Below are positions 6,592-14,704 of a stretch of 30,573 bases of DNA, piece after piece. Each line of letters opens with the position of its first letter. Position 1 is the first letter of the stretch. This stretch comes from a virus. The DNA lies in the IMG/VR virus record IMGVR_UViG_3300037156_000005, positions 1 to 30,573 of that record; one strand, given 5' to 3'. The position numbers and the translations under genes were made by a program. The notes under the pieces were generated by a model that was not told where the DNA came from, ran no database searches, and was given only the letters and a program-made list of their open reading frames with translations.

Positions 6592-7364
6592 TGATTAAGC
6601 GCCGCCGCGCAGTTCTGCCCGACTTCAAGCCAAACGCTGGAGTCCGGGCAGAATACCGTGCAGAACTGAACCGGCTATTGCGCGAAGCCCGCAATGAGGT
6701 CGTCGCGGCTGTCGCCGACTATTGGCAAGCGCCGCAGCCTGTCGCCATGGATGCCGCCCATGACTTCCTTGGCCGAATGATTGATAAGGTCATCGGCAAA
6801 TGGATGACCAGCCTGGATACCCTCCCCCAGCAGATTGCCAAGAAATTCGTCGGCCAGACCAAGGCCGGATTGGATCGCAACCTTAGTGCGGCCCTGAAGA
6901 AGTCTGGCTTCACTGTTGACCTTCAGCTCACCGACTTCACCCGTCAAGCCATGCGCGAATCGGTCGGCATGAACGTTGGCCTGATCAAATCCATCCCTGG
7001 CGAGTACCTGGGCGACGTGCAGAAATACGTCTGGGAATCGGTAGAAGCTGGCTTCGATCTCAAAACATTGACCGACAACCTCGACCACGCCTATCATATC
7101 GGCAGAAACCGCTGCAAGCTGATTGCGCGAGATCAGGCAAACAAGGTGCATGCCGTCATGGAGCAGGCTCGACGCAAAGAGCTTGGCATCAAAGAGGCCA
7201 TCTGGCGCCACTCGGCAGCAGCGAAAGAGCCGCGTAAATCACACGTAGCTGCTGACGGCAAAAAGTTTGACATTGAAAAAGGGATGTACTTGGATGGTAA
7301 GTGGGTATTGCCAGGCCAGGAGATCAATTGCGGTTGCACCTCTAAGGCAGTTCTTGAATGGTAA
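6591..7364 (+). CDS. Head morphogenesis protein, Mu gpF-like
   Basis: A 257-residue protein of the Mu F-like minor head family (PF04233). The family domain occupies roughly residues 140-255, with CKLIARDQANKVHAVMEQAR, WRHSAAAKEPRKSHVAADGK and the cysteine-bearing end PGQEINCGCTSKAVLEW. In related phages the protein is a low-copy component near the portal needed for head completion. The ATG at 6591 overlaps the portal stop (TGATG); a TTG one codon earlier is possible but unnecessary. It overlaps the next gene by 7 bases, indicating tight translational coupling in the head module. Confidence 0.9.
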   Translation: MIKRRRAVLPDFKPNAGVRAEYRAELNRLLREARNEVVAAVADYWQAPQPVAMDAAHDFLGRMIDKVIGKWMTSLDTLPQQIAKKFVGQTKAGLDRNLSAALKKSGFTVDLQLTDFTRQAMRESVGMNVGLIKSIPGEYLGDVQKYVWESVEAGFDLKTLTDNLDHAYHIGRNRCKLIARDQANKVHAVMEQARRKELGIKEAIWRHSAAAKEPRKSHVAADGKKFDIEKGMYLDGKWVLPGQEINCGCTSKAVLEW

Positions 7365-8521
7365 ACAGACACATAGCCTTCGATGAATCGGTACGCTCAA
7401 TTGATGAGAGCGGGCATCTGCGCATCGCAAAAACAGTTATCAGCAAAGCCCAGGTTGATCCGTACTTCGGTCGCGAGATCCCAGGCTTTGATGCGATGGG
7501 CCTTGAGCCCGACCGCATTTATCAGATGTTGCGAGACCCTTCCGAGCTGGAGAAGTCCGCAGATACCGCAAAGGGCAAGCAGATCCTCTTCAAGCACGTC
7601 TATGTCGACTCCAAGACTCCAGAAAAAGAGCTCACCGTTGGCGCTATCGGCTCCGACGTGACGTATGAGGATGGCAAGCTTTATGCTGACCTGACCTTCT
7701 GGGATGATGAGGCAATCTCGCTCATCGACTCGGAAAAAATGGAGCAGCTGTCATACTCCTACTACTTCGACCCTGTTATGACGCCAGGGGATTTTGAAGG
7801 CGTTGCATTTGATGGCGTCATGCGCAACATCCACGGCAACCACCTCGCACTGGTTGAGCGTGGTAGAATCGGTCGGGACGCAGTAATTAGCGACTCACTA
7901 CCCCTTGAAATGAGGTTGAATATGAAACTCAAGAAAGGCGCTTTGGCGCTGATTACTGCCCGGTTGCGTGCGACTGCGCAAGACGGTGTTACACCGGAAC
8001 TTGAAAAGGCTCTGCGCGCCATTGTTGGCGATGCCGAGATGGACAAGGTTGCTGGCGAGCTGGGTGCCGATGAGGCCCCGGAAGATCTGGCCGCCAAGGA
8101 TGAAGATCCGAAGCCGCCGGAAACCGCTGACGACGAAGATGAAGGCAAGAAAGCCGACGCCGAGCGCAAGCGCCTGGAAGAAGAAGATAAGGACGACAAG
8201 GACGCGAAGAGGGACGACAAACGCGCTACTGCTGCTGATGCCGACTCTATCGCTGCCGCTGTCGGCGCCCGTCTGGAAGGCAAATATGCCGCCCGTGATG
8301 CCGTAGAACCGCTGATTGGACGCATCGCAATGGATGGTTTTACTGACGCCAAGTCGATCTACGCTTATGCCCTGAAGCAAAAAGGCATCGCCTGCGACGG
8401 TATCAACGAAGCCGGTCTGAAGGCCTTGGTCACCATGCAGCGTGACACCAAGCCTGCTCAGCGTGACGTAGTTCACGACTCGGCGCCAACCGACTATACC
8501 CGCCGCTTCAAGCAGGCATAA
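7358..8521 (+). CDS. DUF2213 prohead protease fused to scaffold-like domain
   Basis: A 387-residue two-part protein. Residues 1-180 match the DUF2213 type, which is related to prohead proteases. The block LSYSYYFDP (Ser132/Ser134) and GNHLALVERGRIG (His162) resemble the serine and histidine motifs of HK97-type proteases. Residues about 189-387 look like a scaffold: a helical start (MKLKKGALALITARLRA), a highly charged stretch rich in D, E and K (about 230-290) and a helical end. Proteases of this kind cleave scaffold and capsid during maturation. A second start inside the frame (7922) would make the scaffold alone. It lies just before cement and capsid genes, the expected place. Confidence 0.88.
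   Translation: MVNRHIAFDESVRSIDESGHLRIAKTVISKAQVDPYFGREIPGFDAMGLEPDRIYQMLRDPSELEKSADTAKGKQILFKHVYVDSKTPEKELTVGAIGSDVTYEDGKLYADLTFWDDEAISLIDSEKMEQLSYSYYFDPVMTPGDFEGVAFDGVMRNIHGNHLALVERGRIGRDAVISDSLPLEMRLNMKLKKGALALITARLRATAQDGVTPELEKALRAIVGDAEMDKVAGELGADEAPEDLAAKDEDPKPPETADDEDEGKKADAERKRLEEEDKDDKDAKRDDKRATAADADSIAAAVGARLEGKYAARDAVEPLIGRIAMDGFTDAKSIYAYALKQKGIACDGINEAGLKALVTMQRDTKPAQRDVVHDSAPTDYTRRFKQA
7922..8521 (+). CDS. Nested in-frame scaffold protein (alternative start)
   Basis: An ATG at codon 189 of the DUF2213 gene has GAGG (7912-7915) six bases upstream, a good ribosome site inside a coding region. Translation from here would yield a 199-residue protein comprising only the charged, helical C-terminal part. 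This is the same logic as lambda C/Nu3, where protease-scaffold and free scaffold share one frame. The site also sits just after the probable end of the protease domain (IGRDAVISDS). This is a prediction from sequence; no direct evidence of the product is available. Confidence 0.6.
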   Translation: MKLKKGALALITARLRATAQDGVTPELEKALRAIVGDAEMDKVAGELGADEAPEDLAAKDEDPKPPETADDEDEGKKADAERKRLEEEDKDDKDAKRDDKRATAADADSIAAAVGARLEGKYAARDAVEPLIGRIAMDGFTDAKSIYAYALKQKGIACDGINEAGLKALVTMQRDTKPAQRDVVHDSAPTDYTRRFKQA

Positions 8522-8532
8522 GGAGTATCTCA

Positions 8533-9000
8533 ATGAGCTTTCAAACCGGTTTGAACCGTGATCTTCCACGCGGCGTGGCGGGCGACTTCGCTTCGACCAA
8601 CCCGCGCAATTCCATCCTGGCTGGCGAAGCTGCTCTGGTAGCTGGCGAACCGCTCACTGTCGGCCAGTTCGCTTTCGCTGACCTGGCAACCGGAAAGGTC
8701 TGGAAAGTGTTCGCCGCTGGCCGTGTTATCGGCTTTGTGCATCGCAACAATCAAGCGGTTGTTCCGCTGGGCCAGGCTGCCAGCATGACCATCCCGACTG
8801 GCAAGGAAGTGGCCCTGTTCTCTAACGGCGACTTCTACGCTGTTGCGCCTGCCGTGGTGGCTCCCGGTGACGCCGTTTACGCGGTAAGTGCAACTGGCGC
8901 TGTAGGTGCGGTCGCTACCGATTCGCAGGCAACCAACTTCAAATTTGCCGAGGCCGCCGCATCTGGTGCCCTGGTGAAAATCACTCGTTTCTCGATCTAA
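8533..9000 (+). CDS. Capsid cement / decoration protein
   Basis: A 155-residue Ala-, Gly- and Val-rich protein with beta-type sequence, for example AGEPLTVGQFAFADLATGKVW, GFVHRNNQAVVPLGQ and MTIPTGKEVALFSNGDFYAV. This fits the structural cement proteins encoded just before DUF2184 capsid proteins, which bind the outside of the shell and stabilise it after expansion. An AAGGAG site lies 7 bases before the ATG, stronger than those of neighbouring genes, as expected for a high-copy virion protein. The assignment depends on gene position and general character more than on a single diagnostic motif. Confidence 0.8.
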   Translation: MSFQTGLNRDLPRGVAGDFASTNPRNSILAGEAALVAGEPLTVGQFAFADLATGKVWKVFAAGRVIGFVHRNNQAVVPLGQAASMTIPTGKEVALFSNGDFYAVAPAVVAPGDAVYAVSATGAVGAVATDSQATNFKFAEAAASGALVKITRFSI

Positions 9001-9010
9001 GGGGGCAAAC

Positions 9011-10027
9011 ATGAACCTGCACGATTTGCAGCAAAACGCGGGCATTGTGTTCGCCACCGGCTACGCGCCGAACGTACTGAGCGTTCAAGAGCGCTCGCGC
9101 ATGGAGGGTGAGCTGCGTCGTGTTGCGTTCGACGCCGCGCCACTGCTTACTGCGCCCAACGCCGGTATCCTGTCGCTGTTCACTACCTACGTGGACCCTC
9201 GCGTAATCGATGTTCTGGTTGAGCCGATGAAGGCCGCCCAGATCTTCGGCGAGACCAAGAAAGGCAGCTGGACCGACGACTTCCTGCAATTCCCACTCGC
9301 CGAATCGACCGGTGAGACTTCGTCCTACGACGACTTCTCCGAAAACGGCATGGCGAACACCAACGTCAACTGGGAAACCCGTGACACGTACTACTACCAG
9401 ACCATCATCGAGCTGGGCGAGCGTGAAGTTGAGCGTGCCGGTGCTGCGAAGCTGGACTGGGTGGCACGCAAGCAGATCTCCGCAGCTCTGACGCTGAACA
9501 AGTTCCAGAACAAAACCTACTTCTACGGCGTTGCCGGCCTGCGCAACTGGGGCATCCTGAATGACCCGTCGCTGCTGCCATCGGTAACGCTTCCGACGTG
9601 GGTTGGCGCTGACGGCCAGATCGTTTACAACGGCATTGCCCAGATCTACGGTCAACTGGTTTCGCAGACTGCTGGCCTGATCGACCGCAGCACTCCGATG
9701 ATTCTGCTGATGTCGCCACAGGCTGAAGCGGCGTTCACCCGTACCAACCAGTACAACGTGAACGTGAACGATCAGATCACCAAGAACTTCCCGAACCTGG
9801 AAATTCAAACGGCTCCGGAGATGTCGACCGATGCCGGTGAAGTGATAAAGCTGATCGTGAAAAACTACGAGGGTGTTGACACCGTAGAGCCGACTTTTAC
9901 CGAGAAGATGCGCGTGCATCCGATGGTTCTCGGCCTGTCGAGCTGGCGTCAAAAGCGTTCTCAGGGTACTGTGGGCACCATCATCTACCGCCCGATCTTC
10001 GTCGCCAGCGCCCTGGTGCAGATCTAA
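9011..10027 (+). CDS. Major capsid protein (DUF2184 type)
   Basis: A 338-residue protein of the usual length for DUF2184 major capsid proteins. Recognisable parts are the N-terminal arm (RSRMEGELRRVAFDAAPLLTAPNAGIL), the PRVIDVLVEPMKAAQIFGE segment, YYYQTIIELGEREVERAG (the long spine-helix region), and the C-terminal MRVHPMVLGLSSWRQKRSQG followed by IIYRPIFVASAL. The family has the HK97 fold and forms the icosahedral shell. It has a GGGGG-type ribosome site and codon use biased to C-ending codons, both fitting high expression. A strong GC hairpin follows the stop. No obvious protease cleavage site can be named by eye. Confidence 0.93.
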   Translation: MNLHDLQQNAGIVFATGYAPNVLSVQERSRMEGELRRVAFDAAPLLTAPNAGILSLFTTYVDPRVIDVLVEPMKAAQIFGETKKGSWTDDFLQFPLAESTGETSSYDDFSENGMANTNVNWETRDTYYYQTIIELGEREVERAGAAKLDWVARKQISAALTLNKFQNKTYFYGVAGLRNWGILNDPSLLPSVTLPTWVGADGQIVYNGIAQIYGQLVSQTAGLIDRSTPMILLMSPQAEAAFTRTNQYNVNVNDQITKNFPNLEIQTAPEMSTDAGEVIKLIVKNYEGVDTVEPTFTEKMRVHPMVLGLSSWRQKRSQGTVGTIIYRPIFVASALVQI

Positions 10028-10034
10028 ACCGTTC

Positions 10035-10054
10035 GGCGGGGCTTCGGCCCCGCC
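10035..10054 (+). terminator. UUCG hairpin after the capsid gene
   Basis: A perfect 8-bp GC stem, GGCGGGGC (10035-10042) and GCCCCGCC (10047-10054), is capped by a TTCG tetraloop. No T-tract follows, so it more likely protects the 3' end of capsid mRNA or weakens read-through than fully terminates. The next gene has its own AAGGAG site immediately downstream. Confidence 0.65.
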
Positions 10055-10072
10055 CACTCAAGGAGTTAGACA

Positions 10073-10423
10073 ATGTCCACTGTGACTATCGGCTGCAAAC
10101 TGCCTAACGGCATTTTCATGCAACAAGGCGAGACTCGCGTACGAATCAATGGCTGGAACAACAACACCATCCAGGGATTGGCTCACGGCATCACCTACGA
10201 CGTCCCTGCCGACCTGTGGGAATCCTGGAGCAAAGAACACGCAGAATCCAAGCTCGTCACCAACGGCCTGATCTTCGCTGAAGAAACTTCCCGCAAGGCT
10301 AAGGACAAGGCCAAGGATCTGAAGGATCAGAAGTCCGGCCATGAGCAGCTGCCGCAGATCAAAGTGACCGACAAAGCTGGCGCTCTGGGCGGTTCCGAAG
10401 ATCACCAAGATCGCAGCAAATAA
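10073..10423 (+). CDS. Small head-module protein, function unknown
   Basis: A 116-residue protein. Residues 1-60 form a beta-rich part (TVTIGCKLPNGIFM, RVRINGWNNN, HGITYDVPADLWESW) and the rest is a charged Lys/Asp/Glu-rich helix and tail (SRKAKDKAKDLKDQKSG). Genes of this size between the capsid protein and the DUF4054 connector protein are common in this phage group, but their role is not established; a decoration or completion protein is possible. It has a strong AAGGAG ribosome site after the capsid hairpin, so it may be expressed at a high level. Confidence 0.75.
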   Translation: MSTVTIGCKLPNGIFMQQGETRVRINGWNNNTIQGLAHGITYDVPADLWESWSKEHAESKLVTNGLIFAEETSRKAKDKAKDLKDQKSGHEQLPQIKVTDKAGALGGSEDHQDRSK

Positions 10424-10424
10424 C

Positions 10425-10883
10425 ATGGATGAAGTCGTAGTCTTCGACCCAGTTGATTTTCTGGCTCTGTACCCGAAAATCACGGCAACCGATGCTCAGC
10501 TTGAAGACTACTTCGCCATGGCTGAGACATTCCTGGACAACACCAAATGCAGCATCGTGAAGGATTTGAAATCCCGCAAGCGCATGCTGTATTTGCTGGT
10601 GGCGCACATCGCCACCCTCACGGGGCAAGCCGAGGCAGGGAACAACGTCGTTGGCCGGATCTCCACGGCTACTGAAGGCAGCGTGTCTGTTGGCCTGGAC
10701 TACGGCACCATGGGCAACAATGAGCGCTGGTATCTCCAGACTCCATGGGGAGCGATGTACTGGCAGCTGACCAAGAAGTATCGGTCGGCTGTTTACCGAA
10801 TGGGTATCGCACCTATGCCGGTCCAACGCACCTATGTGAACCAGCAGTATGATTCTGCTGGCCGTCTTGTTGGCGAGGGCTGA
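10425..10883 (+). CDS. DUF4054 head-tail connector protein
   Basis: A 152-residue protein matching DUF4054: the start VVVFDPVDFLALYPKI...TDAQLEDYFAMAETFLDNT, the central helix RKRMLYLLVAHIATL, then GRISTATEGSVSVGLDYG and WYLQTPWGAMYWQLTKKYR. Proteins of this type bind under the portal as head-tail adaptors; the helical layout resembles HK97 gp6-like connectors. It begins one base after the previous stop and is followed closely by the neck genes, the order expected for connector proteins. Confidence 0.87.
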   Translation: MDEVVVFDPVDFLALYPKITATDAQLEDYFAMAETFLDNTKCSIVKDLKSRKRMLYLLVAHIATLTGQAEAGNNVVGRISTATEGSVSVGLDYGTMGNNERWYLQTPWGAMYWQLTKKYRSAVYRMGIAPMPVQRTYVNQQYDSAGRLVGEG

Positions 10884-10885
10884 TC

Positions 10886-11434
10886 ATGACCAAGCTCACC
10901 GAAATGCTGGAAAAGTACAAGGATGGCGGCCCTTCCAGGATGAAAGTGGGCATCATGGGTGATAAGACTTATCCGGATGGCGAAAAACTGTCGTTTGTTG
11001 GATACGTGAACGAATACGGCTACAAGGGCGTTATCCCGGGCCGCAAGCAGTCTATTTTTCACGCCGTGGACAAAGAAGGAAATATGAAGTTTGACGGTCG
11101 CTTCGTGAAAAAGGCCAAGTCAAACCTTGAGCGAATTGTTGACGTTCCTGAATACACGCTGAATATTCCTTCGCGCCCGTTCTTCAGGTCCGCCATTGCA
11201 AAAAACAGCGAAGAGTTGAAAGAGATCATCGCCAAGGCTGTAAAGAAAGGCGGCGTAGAGTATGCGCTGAGAATCGCAGGCGAGTTTATGACTGACGCGT
11301 TGAAAGATTCGGTCATGACATGGACTGACCCGCCTAACGCCAAGAGCACGATCCGCGACAAGGGCTACAACGCCCCGCTGCGAGGAAAGGACAAGCTATT
11401 GCGCAACTCGTTCAGCTATGAGATCGAAGAATGA
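10886..11434 (+). CDS. Neck / tail-completion protein (HK97 gp10-like)
   Basis: A 182-residue protein with VGYVNEYGYKGVIPGRKQSIF and NIPSRPFFRSAI, a combination seen in HK97 gp10-like and related minor tail/neck proteins (the 'IPSRPFF' block). It is followed by an alternating helical stretch and TWTDPPNAKSTIRDKGYNAPLRGKDKLLRNSFSYEI, also typical of the family. Such proteins join the connector to the tail terminator. The stop overlaps the next start by 4 bases. Exact position in the neck is inferred from order: connector, this protein, closure protein, terminator, sheath. Confidence 0.78.
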   Translation: MTKLTEMLEKYKDGGPSRMKVGIMGDKTYPDGEKLSFVGYVNEYGYKGVIPGRKQSIFHAVDKEGNMKFDGRFVKKAKSNLERIVDVPEYTLNIPSRPFFRSAIAKNSEELKEIIAKAVKKGGVEYALRIAGEFMTDALKDSVMTWTDPPNAKSTIRDKGYNAPLRGKDKLLRNSFSYEIEE

Positions 11435-11838
11435 TCAATGTTCGCTCCCTGGCAAACATGGCCACGCAAAACGTCAATCCGAACATGGTGGTCACTCTTG
11501 AGGTGAATACCGGCTTCACGGTAGACGACTATGGGCGGCAGATTCCTTCGTTTGAATCCCAGCTGATCACCGTTCAGACTCAATCCCTTCGCTCAAGCGA
11601 GAAATACAACCTCGACCTGAATAGCCGTCAGGGAGAATTCATCTCGATCTATGCCTACGGATCGATTGATGGCATTCGCCGCTGGCTGCAAAAAGGGTCA
11701 TCCAAGTTCATCTTTCCAGCGTATGGCGAGCTTGATCCGGCTGTCTGGATGGTTGATCAGGTGGTTGAATCGTTTGCCACCTGGACGCGGGTTATTGCCT
11801 GGCGTGCCGACCCTATTCCAGCGCCGACCGGGGATTGA
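11431..11838 (+). CDS. Head-closure / collar protein
   Basis: A 135-residue beta-rich protein: VTLEVNTGFTVDDYGRQIPSFE, ITVQTQSLRSSEKYNLDL, GEFISIYAYGSIDGIRRWLQKGSSKFIFPAYGE, WMVDQVVESFATWTRVIAWR. This pattern is a conserved phage collar or head-closure type found between the gp10-like protein and the tail terminator in DUF3383-sheath phages. I recognise the type from gene order and motif layout, not from a characterised member. No SD of note; translation is probably coupled to the previous gene through the ATGA overlap. Confidence 0.7.
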   Translation: MINVRSLANMATQNVNPNMVVTLEVNTGFTVDDYGRQIPSFESQLITVQTQSLRSSEKYNLDLNSRQGEFISIYAYGSIDGIRRWLQKGSSKFIFPAYGELDPAVWMVDQVVESFATWTRVIAWRADPIPAPTGD

Positions 11839-11840
11839 TC

Positions 11841-12338
11841 ATGGCAACCCTTAAAGTCACGCACCAAGACATCTACAAGGACATCCGTGGCTTCTTGCTG
11901 GGCCTGTTCCCTGGTGCAGAAAAACAGATTATTCAGGCAATCCAGAATAACGAACCGCTACCCCACAACGCGGTCGTGATGAACGTCCTGTTCTCCGACA
12001 ACTTCGATACCGCCGTCGTGACAAATCTCCCGCCTACCGAGGCCGCGATTCAGAACTCTGTAGAGGTCCGGTTGCAACTGGACTTCTACGGCCAAAACGC
12101 CGAAGCTCGCAGTCGTGTCGTGAGCAACCTGTGGCGTACTAATTATGCTTGCGAGCGTCTTTTAGTCTGTCAACCGCTATACGTTCAGTCGTATAATCGT
12201 CACCCATACGTGAACGACTCCAACCAGTACGAAGATCGCTGGATAATCGACGTTGGACTGCAATACAATCCTCAGGTAAACGTTGCGCAGGATTTTGCTG
12301 ATTCCGCGCTGATCACCATAAACCCCGTAACGGAGTAA
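11841..12338 (+). CDS. Phage neck terminator (gp12-like)
   Basis: A 165-residue protein of the gp12-like neck-terminator type. It has an N-terminal helix (THQDIYKDIRGFLLGLFPG), NEPLPHNAVVMNVLFSD, a beta strand VEVRLQLDFYGQNAEARSRVVSNLWRTNYACE and the C-terminal VNDSNQYEDRWIIDVGLQYNP. These proteins cap the end of the tail tube and form the interface to the head. ATG 11841 is used; a TTG two codons earlier overlaps the previous stop and could serve as coupled start. It directly precedes the sheath gene, as usual. Confidence 0.85.
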   Translation: MATLKVTHQDIYKDIRGFLLGLFPGAEKQIIQAIQNNEPLPHNAVVMNVLFSDNFDTAVVTNLPPTEAAIQNSVEVRLQLDFYGQNAEARSRVVSNLWRTNYACERLLVCQPLYVQSYNRHPYVNDSNQYEDRWIIDVGLQYNPQVNVAQDFADSALITINPVTE

Positions 12339-12344
12339 CCGCGC

Positions 12345-13817
12345 ATGTCCATCCCGGCAAGCCGAATTGTTCAAATCAACCCGTCCGCACTCGGAACTGG
12401 CGGCAATCCGCTGGCGATGAATACGATGCTGATTGTTGACGGACCCCAACGCACGATTGGCGTTCAGCAGAACGGTAGCGCCGCAGAGGTTGGCGCCCGC
12501 TACGGTCTGACCTCGCCTGAATACACGTTTGCCGGTCGTTACTTCCTGGGCTATGACGGCGGCTTCAAGCTTCCCGATACCCTCTACACCGTGCAAAGCC
12601 CTGACGCCGCACTTCCGGCTATCCTGCGGGGTGCCAGCGTGCGCACCATGACATTGGCCCAGCTCAAGCTGATCACCGGCGATCTGATCGTGACCGTTGA
12701 CGGCACGGCAAAGACGGTGCCTGTGAACTTCGCTACCGTCACCAGCTTTTCCGAGGCTGCCGCACTGCTTACCGACGTGACCACCTTCGTGGGCGACTAC
12801 AATGAGCAGCTACAAGCGTTTGAGATCACCACGATCTCTACCGGATCGACCCACACCATCAGCTTCGGCTCTGGCGCTGTAGGCCTGGCTCTAAAGCTTG
12901 ATCAGGCCTCTGGCGCGCAGGCCGAGGATGGCCGCAACGTGATGACTGCCGCCGAACTGATGACCTACGTGCTCAACAAGACGCAGAACTTCGGCGTCCT
13001 GACTCACGTATCGGCACAACTCCGCGCAGTCCGTGAAGCCTTTGCGGCCTGGACCACGCTGCAAAACAGCCGGTTTGCCTACATTGCGCTGGATACCGAT
13101 GGTTCCGCCCTGGTCGCCAACAACGCCGCCAGCTTCGGCGCATGGCTTGATGAGACCGAGCAGAACGGCACCACGCCCTACTACGGAACCATCGAGCAGT
13201 TGGCTGCTGTCTGCGGCGGCATCGCGGCAATCGACTTTTCGCGCACCAATGGTCGCCGCAACATCATGTTCATGAAGCAATCCGGTATCGCGGCCAGCAT
13301 CACCGACGAGGCCGACTACACCGCCCTGCTGTCGAACGGCTACACCTTCTACGGCGCATTCGCTACCGCCAACGATGAATTCACATTCAACGTGAACGGC
13401 AAGGTTTTCGGCCAGTTCAAATGGCTGGATAACTACATCAACCAGATCTATCTGAATGCTCAGTTCCAGCTGGCCCTGATGACCATGCTGACAAGCTACG
13501 GCTTCATCCCGTACAACGCAACCGGCGTGGCGATCCATCAGTCGGCAATCGCGGATCCGATCAAAGAAATGATCAACTTCGGCGGAATTGTCCCTCTGGT
13601 TGATCCGGGCGCGCTTAGCGATCAGCAAAAGTCGATCATCAATACTCAGGCTGGCATTGATGTGATTCCTAATCTGCTGTCCAAAGGCTGGGCTACGGTT
13701 ATTCGCATCCCATCTGCGCAGGTTCGTGGCAATCGCGGATCGTTCCCTTTCACCTTCTGGTACACGGATGGCGGCTCTGTTCAGAGCGTCACCATGGCCT
13801 CCGTCAACGTTCAATAA
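12345..13817 (+). CDS. Tail sheath protein (DUF3383)
   Basis: A 490-residue protein of the DUF3383 family, the sheath of a group of myoviruses. Notable segments are the N-terminal SIPASRIVQINPSALGTGGN, the surface domain with an ATVTSFSEAAALL block, FAAWTTLQNSRFAYIALDTDG, NIMFMKQSGIAASITDEADY, and a helical core FGQFKWLDNYINQIYLNAQF..LALMTMLTSYGFIPYN. The C-terminal beta strand lies near SFPFTFWYTDGGSVQSVTMASVNVQ and would reach to the next subunit. Its presence shows that the tail is contractile. The gene has high C-ending codon use, like the capsid gene. Confidence 0.92.
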   Translation: MSIPASRIVQINPSALGTGGNPLAMNTMLIVDGPQRTIGVQQNGSAAEVGARYGLTSPEYTFAGRYFLGYDGGFKLPDTLYTVQSPDAALPAILRGASVRTMTLAQLKLITGDLIVTVDGTAKTVPVNFATVTSFSEAAALLTDVTTFVGDYNEQLQAFEITTISTGSTHTISFGSGAVGLALKLDQASGAQAEDGRNVMTAAELMTYVLNKTQNFGVLTHVSAQLRAVREAFAAWTTLQNSRFAYIALDTDGSALVANNAASFGAWLDETEQNGTTPYYGTIEQLAAVCGGIAAIDFSRTNGRRNIMFMKQSGIAASITDEADYTALLSNGYTFYGAFATANDEFTFNVNGKVFGQFKWLDNYINQIYLNAQFQLALMTMLTSYGFIPYNATGVAIHQSAIADPIKEMINFGGIVPLVDPGALSDQQKSIINTQAGIDVIPNLLSKGWATVIRIPSAQVRGNRGSFPFTFWYTDGGSVQSVTMASVNVQ

Positions 13818-13829
13818 GGGGAATACATC

Positions 13830-14279
13830 ATGCCAATGGGTCAGAACCCTCGCACTATCACCGCAGCCAACAGCGTCGTAATGTTCAAGGCTGCCGGTTA
13901 CTTCGACCAAGCCATTCAGCTGCAAGGCTTCCAGGTGGATAACGCCTTCGGTTTCGGTGACGCCACTGTCGGCGAAACCCGTATCGGCGTGGATGGCAAG
14001 CAGTCTGGCGGCTGGGTATCCCACGAAGTCCCAGTCACCGTGTTTCTGGAAGCGAACAGCGCAAGTCGCCAGCAGATGGAAGAGTTTCGCGGCTGGTGCA
14101 ACGCGAATCAAGAGACTGCGCTTTGCACCCTGGACATCACCATTCCATCCATCGGCAAGCGTATCGAGGCCAGCGGATTCATGGTCAGCCAGGGCGGCGG
14201 ACCGTCCGCTCAGAAGCTGATCAACGGCACGCAGTACGTGTTCAACATGGTCATCAACAACGAAGACAACATCGCATGA
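13830..14279 (+). CDS. Tail tube protein
   Basis: A 149-residue beta-rich protein directly after the sheath gene, the normal place for the tube subunit. The motif layout ANSVVMFKAAGYFDQAIQLQGFQVDNAFGFGD, GGWVSHEVPVTVFLEANSASRQQMEEFRGWCNAN and LDITIPSIGKRIEASGFMVSQGG, then NGTQYVFNMVINNED, fits tube proteins of DUF3383 phages. Stacked hexameric rings of this protein form the DNA channel inside the sheath. A GGGGAA ribosome site precedes the ATG. The stop overlaps the chaperone start (ATGA). Confidence 0.85.
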   Translation: MPMGQNPRTITAANSVVMFKAAGYFDQAIQLQGFQVDNAFGFGDATVGETRIGVDGKQSGGWVSHEVPVTVFLEANSASRQQMEEFRGWCNANQETALCTLDITIPSIGKRIEASGFMVSQGGGPSAQKLINGTQYVFNMVINNEDNIA

Positions 14280-14704
14280 GTACGACTAAGGACGTAACCA
14301 TCGAAGATGGCGCCGATACCGGAAAGACCTTCATCATCAAGAAGATGAGCTTACTGGTGGGTGACAGCTGGGCAAACCGAGTCGCACTGGCGCTGTGCAA
14401 ATCCGGTGTCGACCTGTCAGGCCTGACCACCCATGATGAGCATGGCAAAACTGTGTTTCGCGGCATGCTGGACATGGTTGGCGTTGTGCCGGTTGCGCTG
14501 AAGGCGCTTGGCGGCGTCGAGGAAGACAAGGCGCTTGGACTGTTGGAGGAGCTGATCCGCGATGTAAAAATCCGGCTGCCAAACGGCACTGAGCGCCCCG
14601 TCATCCTGGAATCCGACATAACAAGTATCTCCACGCTGTGGAAGATTCGGATTGAATCGCTGAAGGTCAATCTTGATTTTTTAACGGCAGGCGTTACCCA
14701 GTAA
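14276..14704 (+). CDS. Tail assembly chaperone, unshifted (G-like) form
   Basis: A 142-residue protein between tube and tape-measure genes. It has a short beta start (TTKDVTIEDGADTGKTFIIKKM), a helical core (SWANRVALALCKSGVDL, FRGMLDMVGVVPVALKALGGVEEDKALGLLEELIRDVKIR) and an end ILESDITSISTLWKIRIESLKVNLDFLTAGVTQ. Position and helical nature fit tail assembly chaperones that coat the tape measure during tail assembly. Its last codons contain the slippery heptamer T TTT TTA at 14677-14683, so a longer shifted form is expected. The frame is open upstream of 14276, but the ATG overlapping the tube stop is the natural start. Confidence 0.82.
   Translation: MSTTKDVTIEDGADTGKTFIIKKMSLLVGDSWANRVALALCKSGVDLSGLTTHDEHGKTVFRGMLDMVGVVPVALKALGGVEEDKALGLLEELIRDVKIRLPNGTERPVILESDITSISTLWKIRIESLKVNLDFLTAGVTQ

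Noticed and set aside
8981-10057. Minus-strand frame of 358 codons
   Set aside because: Shadow of the major capsid gene; the opposite strand is a clear DUF2184 protein.
12891-14111. Minus-strand frame of 406 codons
   Set aside because: Shadow of the sheath and tube genes, caused by strong third-position GC bias; no plausible start context or domain.
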